NCBI GenBank assembly: GCA_900128565.1 | Contig: LT636163.1 | Coordinates: 1-13,555, forward strand | Reading direction: 5' to 3' | Origin: Stramenopiles sp. TOSAG23-6 | Taxonomy: Eukaryota; Sar | DNA: 13,555 nucleotides | Shown: positions 7,201 through 13,555 of the stretch, piece after piece | Position numbering within the stretch: the stretch's first letter is position 1 | Layout of the letters: each line of letters opens with the position of its first letter | Translations under genes and position numbers: made by a program | Notes under the pieces: generated by a model | The model's database searches: none | What the model saw: only the letters and a program-made list of their open reading frames with translations | What the model was told of the DNA's origin: nothing

Positions 7201-9709
7201 ATAGTAGTACGACTGTTACTTTTCCATGGACTCAACGATATGTTGGTTTATTTGAACTTTGTCCTGGTGATGCTATATATTGCTTAGGTGGTACTAGCTG
7301 GAATGCATGTGATGTGGGACATGATCCAAATGCACCACTATGTGCCTATTGTCTCCCTGGTTATCAGCAAAATGCTGACTATGGGTGTGATAAGTGTAGT
7401 TCAAAAGGTAACACTATTCTGTACATTTTCGCGCTTTTTGTTGCGTTTGTTGCAATAATTCTTATTGCTGTTTACGCGTGGAAGTATGTCTCTAAGCTGG
7501 CATTCTTTGCTAGCTGGGCGCAAGCACAACAAGATTTCTCTGAAGGTGCAAAGGATCTCAATGAGTCTTTTGGACTATGTGAACAGTGGTCAATGCTCAT
7601 TCGTATACAAAGTGACAAGAGTGATTATACACCTGGCTCAATGCGAGGTGGTGCAACACAAAAGCTTAAAATTTTGATTGGTCTCATTCAAGTGGTTGCT
7701 GCACTTCAAAGTGCGATACAAATTCAATGGCCGCAATCTGTTCAGAACTTGTTTAAGAAATTAGATATCGTTAATTTTAATTTTATTGCTATGTTAGAGT
7801 TGAACTGTCTTAATGACACCTTTAGCTTCCGAAGTTGGTTTCTTATGATTTGCGCAATGCCAATGTTTCTATTAGCATTTATGCGCATTTTGGAAATATT
7901 GTATATACATGTTTTTCTACGATGTAAGAAAGATCTATCACAGGATGAAAAGAAACAGAAAATAGAAACGGCTCAATCTACTTTATTCCGTGTGAACTTG
8001 GTTTTACTCTTTTTGATGTATCCTCAAGTTGTACAAGTTATTTGCAAAATGCTTAGACCTTGTCATGAACTCTTGTCAGGTAAAAGGTGGTTACATGCAG
8101 ACTATCAAGTTAATTGTGATGACAACCAGCACACAATATATATTATACTCGCCTTTATTGCTACATTGTTGTACATTATTGGTATACCTGGATGGTTTCT
8201 TTTTTTATTATATAGGAAAAAAACTGATTTATACGAACAAACGCCTCCACACACAGATGGTGCATTTTATTCTGAAGCATCTGGTGGTTGGCATCGATGG
8301 AATGATGACCTGTTACCAACATTGGGTTTCTTGTATTATGCATATGAGCCTAAGTTTTATTGGTGGGAAGTTTTAGAAATGATTCGAAAGCTGTTTTTTG
8401 CTGGTATAATTGTCTTGATAACACCAGGTTCTCCATCTCAGGTTGTTGTTGGTTTGCTTTTATCATTTGCTTTTACTGTTATCAGCGCATATTGTGAACC
8501 ATACATTAGTGACACTGATGATATTACGGCACTGATAGCACATACCCAGATTGCAATGATTCTATTTAGCGCTTTGTTGATTAAAGCTGACGTAAGTAGT
8601 GCAGATAATTATGATGAGGATACTTTTGGTGCTGTTATTCTTTTTGTCATTCTTGTTCCTGTCATCTTGTGTATTCTAATGATTGTAGCGCTTGTTTTTA
8701 TGCCTCCGTTTGAGAGTTGGCGTTTCGATGTAAATCGACGTAATAAGCTTGGTCTTAAGCCAATTTCGTTTTGTAGTTATATGCATCGTGTTTGGGTTCA
8801 AAATGAAAAAGAGTCAATAGACGAGGATAAACTTGCGTCAGTGTATATGAATCCATGTATGTTTTATTTTTTTTCAAATTCGAATTTATTTTTCGTACGA
8901 AATTTTGTGCCTAACGATTTTTTTTTGAAATATTTTTCCAAAATACATCTGTTACGACAAAGATGAGTCACTGTAGAAAATCAATTGCAGAATTTCAGGA
9001 ACACGCAGAGAAGGCAGGTTTTTTACTTACTCATATATTGAAAGTTTTTTCTCGATTAGATATTTTACTTGAAGGACTTGCTCAAGCAGAGATTGATGAA
9101 GAACGCGGCAATCAATTTCATGTTCGCTTTGAGCATGCTTTAGATCAATTAGTTTGTATATTTGATGATTTGAGTGGAGCTAGTCTCAAGCTTGAGGATG
9201 TGTATGAGTTGAATTCTCGAATGGTCGAACTTGAAATTTATGTTTGTGGGAATACAAAAGCAAAGAAAAGTGTTTTAGAGGAAAAAAGTATGAATGGCGA
9301 TCAAGACATAGACTCAAAGACAAAACCAGAAGATACCAAAGTTACAGTGAATGGTGTTGTGGACAAGGATGAATCTTCTTTTGTAGATGCAGAGGGAAAA
9401 CAGTTAGTTGATGAGCAAGCTGCTGAATATGACGAATTGTTTGGTAAAGAATCTGATATTGTAGTTGAGTTGACACGCGTGCTTTTAAATGTGAAGAAGC
9501 TTCGTCGGCGTTTGATGAGTAGAGTTGGAAATAGAAAACATTTGATTCATTCAAAAATCAAAATCAAAAAGTCGTTGTTCTCCTTCAATAAGCTACTTGT
9601 AAAGCCTGGCAAACTTTTGAAGAAACTGCCAAGCATAAAAATTGGTAAACGAAAAAATAATACTGTAAAAGGTGAAGATGTTCGTGTTGATGTTGGTTCT
9701 AAAGATTAA
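4285..9709 (+). CDS. Large Cys-rich, TIG-containing, nine-helix membrane receptor or channel-like protein (gene 4)
   Basis: The inferred exons 4285-6870, 6969-8856 and 8949-9709 encode about 1744 residues, ending in TAA. The chosen start is the first ATG; it gives a signal peptide (LQIAYIKTLIILLLSQ, residues 2-17). The ectodomain (to about residue 1010) has an IPT/TIG-like start at about 280 (PPKIYNISGC...GGTKITINGMNFGEWG), a Cys-rich insert, and what looks like the TIG end at about 482-518 (CILPEMNLPG...VIVEGAVSS). GCC2/GCC3 ephrin-receptor-like Cys repeats follow (521-595), then a Thr/Lys-rich array of C-[ST]-D...C...G-x-W repeats (596-860) with many N-glycosylation sequons, and a juxtamembrane Cys cluster. 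About nine helices are predicted near 1011-1033, 1095-1113, 1151-1180, 1202-1223, 1252-1277, 1334-1347, 1351-1371, 1381-1400 and 1415-1439, with YWWEVLEMIRKLFFAG before the sixth. The C-terminal 300 residues are cytosolic, charged and end very basic. The layout resembles TRP-like Cys-rich membrane proteins of protists, so surface sensing or adhesion is plausible but unproven. Confidence 0.83.
6871..6968 (+). mobile_element. Introner-like intron, gene 4 intron 1
   Basis: This 98-base family copy, GTATCTTTTA...TTTTTCACAATACAT, has TTCGTACGAA and TACCTAACAA. Phase 0: gtc gat|gga ctt. The first downstream AG (CAAAG, 11 bases into the exon) is out of frame with the donor. It separates the ectodomain repeats from the membrane part. 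Confidence 0.87.
8857..8948 (+). mobile_element. Introner-like intron, gene 4 intron 2
   Basis: This 92-base family copy, GTATGTTTTA...TTCCAAAATACAT, has an intact palindrome and TGCCTAACGA. Phase 1: cca t|ct gtt. CAT stands at both the exon end and the intron end. The intron itself has no stop in the host frame but shifts the frame by two. The first downstream AG (ACAAAG) is out of frame with the donor. Confidence 0.88.
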
Positions 9710-9936
9710 TTGTCGGTGAATCAAAAAACTTTTGGAACTAACCTGCTCAAATATAATAAAAAAATGACAGAAATCAAAAATATTACCTTTTTTTTGTTGA
9801 ATACGCGTGTCCTCGTCAACAACACCAGTAGTAGACTGACTTCCGAACAATAAGCGCGACACTCTCTCTTCGAAACATCACACTATCTAAACACAAATCC
9901 TTGTTCATTACTGATACCGACGTTGTCGCTGTAGGC
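9710..9936. promoter_or_regulatory. Gap between genes 4 and 5
   Basis: These 227 bases lie between the gene 4 stop and the gene 5 ATG in tandem orientation. They must hold the 3' end of one and the promoter of the other. I see A and T runs (around 9760-9800) but no specific motif, RNA gene or family intron. Confidence 0.4.
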
Positions 9937-12900
9937 ATGTCCACAAGTCACTTGGGTATGGGTGATATGTGTGGAGTTCCGAATGGCTGGGGCGACGTAG
10001 GTTTAGTTGCTTCGAATCAACCATTCGTGCGGCCACTGTTTGCTGTAGGCAGAGAAAATAAAAATATTAGTGGTGTGGATGCAGTTTGTGACACTGCAAG
10101 TCTTGTTGATGGTGCTTGTGGTTCACTCACTAGTAATACTAGGTAAGTGTATAATTCTTAAATTGGCTCACTCTATCCATGAAATTTCTTCTCATTTACA
10201 TTTGTGTGTAGTCTTATGTTTTTCTAGATACAGTCTTCTTCTCTTTTACCCGTATTTATAAATGAAACACTATGTGAGATTGCATGTATCTACAAACAGA
10301 TTTCATTCAAAGATGATCATGGCAGTTTATTTTTGTCTTGTGTATTTTTTCATCAATTTTGTTGTATAAATGTTAGGCTTTTTCAACTCACTTTTTGCTA
10401 TTTTTTCATGAACTTCATTCCACAGCTTACCTCCTACTGATCAAGCGACGCAGGCTATGGAAGCGCTTGGTTTGGGCACAACATTTGGGGCTTCTGTAGT
10501 TATGAATGAAACACAATCAGTTGGTGCTCTACGTAGTTTAGGTGGTGAACGTTTTCATTCACAGCGGCATGAACCTCCCAGTGCCATTGGTAATATAGGT
10601 AACGTGAAACGTCAGGAATCACCAAGCGCTCTCTCTAGTTCTTTTGGCAATAAATTCCCCCAACTTGTCCCGGATAGTCTTTGTACAACACAACCTTTGA
10701 TTCCTAGTGTAAATAATGCTCATAACCAAACGTATAATTCCCTTGAAAAAAAGAGAAATATTTCTCGACGAAGAGATTCTCGTCATTTGATAGGTGGTAT
10801 GTTTTCTAATGAGCTTTCTACTGGTTATTTTAAGTCACAAAATGAAAGTAGCGTTCATGATAACAACATATCCACAACATTGGATGATATTCATGTTGCG
10901 GATAAATCGTTTCTGTTTGGATCATCTCATTCAAAATTCAGATGTGAGCAGAATACGTGTACGTTTTCATTTCAATTTCGAATTTATTCTTTTTTATAAG
11001 AAATTTTGTACCTAACAAAAATATTTTGAAATATTTTTTCACAATAACTTACGAAACACGAAATCTGAAACTCCAATGGTACAAAGTCCCCCATTACCCA
11101 TTCCATTGTATTGTACTGAAGATAATGGTACATATCTCAGGCAACAACGACAAAGGAAATCTTCATTTGTACCAAGCAATAGTATAAATATGTGGAGTGT
11201 GCAACACAAAACACAAAAACAAAATACAGATCAATGTGCGTTTTCTTCATCATGAATTTTAAATTTTTTTTCGTACGACATTTTGTACCTAACGATTTTT
11301 ATAAAAAAAATATTTTTTCACAATATATGTGCGACTTGGATTCCTTCTTCTCTTGTTGGAACATCTCCATCTCTAGTTAATGTGAATAGAAACACTCTGG
11401 ACAATGATGCTGGAGCGTTGCGACATCATCAATATACAAATAGTTCATCATATCGACGAAGTATGAATCAAGCGATTCTTAACCCTAACCCTAACAGTAT
11501 GAATCATCAAGCGATTCTTTCCAGCTCGTCACCGAATAAAGAAACTACACAATCAAAAAGTCAGTATAATTCACAGTTTCATGGACGATCTAATGTGATA
11601 TCTCCAAGAAGTGTATCTCCAAGAAATGATATGTGTAACAGCATGAACGAAAATACTAAAAATATGTCATGTATCCAAACTAGCTATAATAATCAAGGTA
11701 ATTTATCTGTTAAAAAATCACCAAATAATCAAGGTAATTTATCTGTTAAAAAATCACCGAAACAAAGATCTTTCTTAGCTGCAGCACGTATGGCTCCAGT
11801 AGTTCATACACCAATTGCTGTAAAGACAGGCTTTTCAAATACACCAATTGCTGTAAAGACAGGCTTTTCAAGGATACGACAAACAAGTCCAAATTTTAAT
11901 GTTGTTTCAAGTCCTGTTTCGGAAACTCAGACGCCTGGATTTCACCGTAATAAAATTCTCAGTAAGAACGATAAGTACACATCTGAATCGACTTGCTTCA
12001 ATAAAGACAAAAGAAATTCCAATAATGGTGGTTGGCTAAAAGTACCGTTGAGATCTCAGGGCACTGACACTAACCCTAATAACACTAATACGAAACAATA
12101 TGAAGATTTTGAAGAAATTGTTCCTGGTGCACATCCTAATAAGGGAAGTAATTCACCACAGAAATCAATTACGCGGCTTTCTTTAAGAAGTGGTGGGCTT
12201 CCTACAACTCCTGTTGTTCCACTCTCTGTAAAACGAACCACAACTCCTGTCTGGACTGCTGTTTGCAATAAAGGGAAATGTACAGAACGAAGACGTCTTG
12301 ATCGAGAACAAATAGAACGAAAACGTCTTGATCGAGAACAAATAGAACGAAAACGTCTTGATCAAGAACAAATAGAAGCCGAATTACAATTAAAACAGAA
12401 AGAAGCTGAATTACAATTAAAACAGAAAGAAACGAATAAATCAGCTGAATTACTGAAAATACAAGAAGAACAAATACAAGGTAAACAAAAGAATAATAAA
12501 AAGAAGCAAAAGCAAAAGAAAGCAAAGGAAGAAGCCAGGGAGGAAGCTGAAGCAGAAATATCTGTTTTGAAAGAGACATCGAATTATCGAAAGCAAAACG
12601 TCGAAATTGAAAAACCAATAGAAAAACTTCCAGCCAAAGTTCTACGAGCCAGAGCAAAGGCAAAAGCCAAAGCTGATGCCGACGCTGCTCGTATTGAAAT
12701 TGCTGCACGTGTAGATGCAATAGAATTACCAAAGTCGAATGGTGAACACGAAATACCGTTGGAGTGTCCGGATGCTTTGGATATTCATATAAATACCAAG
12801 GATTTGCGTCACAAAAAAAAGAAGAAACGAGGGAAGAAGAAAAAGAAAAAGAGGAAAAAGAAGCAGTCAGCTGATAATAGTGGTAGTGTCGATGGTGCAT

Positions 12901-13472
12901 TTGGTAGCCGTAAAGAGTCCAATGAGACCGCTGCATGTGTAGTTATGAGTTGTGCATTTTGTGCAAACTTACTATCCAGAGAAGTCCTGAAACAATGTGC
13001 CCGTTGTCGTCGTGCTATGTATTGTTCGCGAAAGTGTCAAACTTCTCATTGGGAAACTCATCGTTTGCGCTGTCAGAGAGTAGCAGTGCCTCTTATTGGT
13101 GCAGATGAAAAACGAACTGTAAGACGAATGCGCAAAGCAGCAAAAAATATGCCGCGTATAAACAATGGCGATGGCATGATGTTTTCCAAATCTGGAATTT
13201 CTCCATCTGATGTTGGGAAAGCAATGGCATTGGCTTGTCAAGCAGGATCTTGCCCTTCAAGCTTTGCATCAAATTCACTAACACAGGAAGGATTATCTGT
13301 TACTCTTCGATTGTGGTTGCTTGGTCTTTCTTCACCCGATAGTTCTGTTCGGCTTGAGACAACTCGTCATATTCGAACTGTCTTGTCTAAAGCCGAGGCA
13401 TTGCCTCTGGTTGGTAAACTTATGGGTGCAGGTGTTGTACCACTTCTCGTTGAATTCCTTGAACATCATCAT
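9937..13472 (+). CDS. MYND zinc-finger protein with disordered repeats and helical repeat C-terminus, 3' end off window (gene 5)
   Basis: The inferred exons 9937-10142, 10426-10958, 11050-11235 and 11329-13472 give 1023 codons before a family intron that runs off the window. The start is the ATG of MSTSHLGMGDMCG; no earlier ATG is in frame. Residues 1-620 are Ser/Asn-rich and probably disordered, with tandem duplications. Residues 628-675 are a charged coiled-coil-like repeat (ERKRLDREQI, then EAELQLKQK), followed by Lys/Ala-rich helix and a near-pure Lys/Arg tract at about 803-820, a possible nuclear or nucleolar signal. A MYND finger at about 850-890 has all eight ligands (CxxC, CxxC, YCxxxC, HxxxC; MYCSRKCQTSHW). 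After it, helical segments such as LWLLGLSSPDSSVRLETTRH and MGAGVVPLLVEFLEHH look like armadillo/HEAT repeats. MYND fingers bind short proline-rich peptides. The role here may be as a scaffold or regulator; there is no SET domain within the window. Confidence 0.82.
10143..10425 (+). other. Ordinary GT-AG spliceosomal intron, gene 5 intron 1
   Basis: This 283-base intron starts GTAAGTGT after exon ACTAG and ends TTCATTCCACAG before CTTACC. It joins ag|c in frame (phase 2). It shares nothing with the 92-base family: no palindrome, no TACCTAAC block, and three times the length. It is the only clearly canonical intron in the window. I saw no RNA gene inside it. Confidence 0.85.
10959..11049 (+). 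mobile_element. Introner-like intron, gene 5 intron 2
   Basis: This 91-base family copy, GTACGTTTTC...TTTTTTCACAATAACT, has a diverged core (TATAAGAAATTTTGTACC) and CTAACAA. Phase 1: acg t|ta cga. The 3' end differs from the usual TACAT, yet the same net position restores the frame into exon 11050-11235. The first downstream AG is about 40 bases away and out of frame with the donor. Confidence 0.82.
11236..11328 (+). mobile_element. Introner-like intron, gene 5 intron 3
   Basis: This 93-base family copy, GTGCGTTTTC...TTTTTTCACAATATAT, has CGTACGACATTTTGTACC and CTAACGA. Phase 1: caa t|gt gcg act. The next exon begins GTGCG, matching the first bases of the intron, so a seven-base direct repeat ATGTGCG spans both junctions and the exact cut can slide along it. 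Confidence 0.85.
11460..11519 (+). repeat. Telomere-type repeat inserted in an exon between direct repeats
   Basis: TTAACCCTAACCCTAACAG (around 11479-11497) encodes LNPNPNS within exon 4 of gene 5. It is bracketed by AGTATGAATCAAGCGATTCTT (11460-11480) and the same sequence with three extra bases (11496-11519), so the protein reads SMNQAIL, NPNPN, SMNHQAIL. The frame is kept. Confidence 0.85.
11688..11759 (+). repeat. Two 36-base in-frame tandem units in gene 5
   Basis: The units 11688-11723 and 11724-11759 each encode NNQGNLSVKKSP. They are essentially identical at the DNA level, including codon choice, which indicates a recent duplication. Confidence 0.9.
11808..11873 (+). repeat. Two 33-base in-frame tandem units in gene 5
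   Basis: The units 11808-11840 and 11841-11873 each encode TPIAVKTGFS plus one variable residue, with identical codons. They lie only about 50 bases after the previous duplication. Confidence 0.9.
12285..12428 (+). repeat. Nested 30-base (x3) and 27-base (x2) in-frame tandem units in gene 5
   Basis: The units 12285-12314, 12315-12344 and 12345-12374 encode ERRRLDREQI, ERKRLDREQI and ERKRLDQEQI. They are followed directly by two 27-base units (12375-12401 and 12402-12428) encoding EAELQLKQK. Both sets are nearly identical at the DNA level and extend a charged helix, probably a coiled coil. Confidence 0.9.
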
Positions 13473-13555
13473 GTATGTTTTATTTTTTTTCAAATTGAAG
13501 TTTTTTTTCGTACGAAATTTTGTACCTAACGATTTTTTTTGAAATATTTTTCCAA
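13473..13555 (+). mobile_element. Introner-like intron, partial (gene 5 intron 4)
   Basis: The last 83 bases are a family copy, GTATGTTTTA...GAAATATTTTTCCAA, cut just before the expected AATACAT. It has the intact palindrome and TACCTAACGA and follows exon CATCAT (phase 0). Its body is nearly identical to those of the copies at 1737-1828 and 8857-8948. Confidence 0.87.

Noticed and set aside
12202-12936. Long minus-strand open frame (244 codons) opposite gene 5
   Set aside because: It is the reverse complement of the Lys/Glu-rich repeats and translates to low-complexity Phe/Leu/Tyr/Ser text. The plus strand holds the MYND finger with all ligands in the same exon.

Overview
The window is nuclear DNA of a microbial eukaryote, probably an alveolate or stramenopile protist. 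It is AT-rich and gene-dense, all coding regions are split by short introns, the standard code fits, the proteins are eukaryotic in type (MYND finger, TIG and Cys-rich ectodomain, nine-helix membrane protein), and TTAGGG telomere-type repeats occur internally. The lineage cannot be fixed from the sequence alone.

Layout: a partial minus-strand gene (56-480, running off the left edge); a divergent promoter gap (481-787); gene 2 (plus, 788-2170, four exons, zinc-ribbon-like protein); a convergent gap with two small tandem duplications; gene 3 (minus, 3939-2444, four exons, unknown protein); a second divergent gap with three TTAGGG units (3940-4284); gene 4 (plus, 4285-9709, three exons, about 1744 residues, secreted Cys-rich/TIG ectodomain plus about nine membrane helices); a 227-base gap; gene 5 (plus, 9937 to beyond the right edge, MYND-finger protein with many in-frame tandem duplications). 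I see no functional link between the five genes.

The striking feature is a family of nearly identical introns of about 91-98 bases. There are twelve copies: nine complete typical ones, one diverged, and two cut by the window edges. They occur in all five genes, on both strands, always in the sense direction of the host gene. They share a GTAYGT donor, a palindromic core around TTCGTACGAA, a branch-point-like TACCTAAC and a common 3' end (CACAATACAT or CCAAAATACAT). This is the signature of introners, i.e. introns spread as mobile elements. The reading frame closes only if excision ends at ...TACAT, with no AG at the acceptor. In six copies the first downstream AG is out of frame with the conserved donor. 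Short direct repeats at several junctions suggest target-site duplications, so that excision restores the uninterrupted gene. One ordinary GTAAGT...CACAG intron of 283 bases in gene 5 shows that canonical splicing coexists with the unusual class. I recall non-canonical introner-type introns being reported from Amoebophrya dinoflagellates, and structured non-conventional introns from euglenids. The identity of this organism remains open.

A secondary theme is local duplication. Perfect or near-perfect tandem repeats of 27-46 bases are frequent, and telomere repeats sit inside an intron, an exon and a promoter gap.
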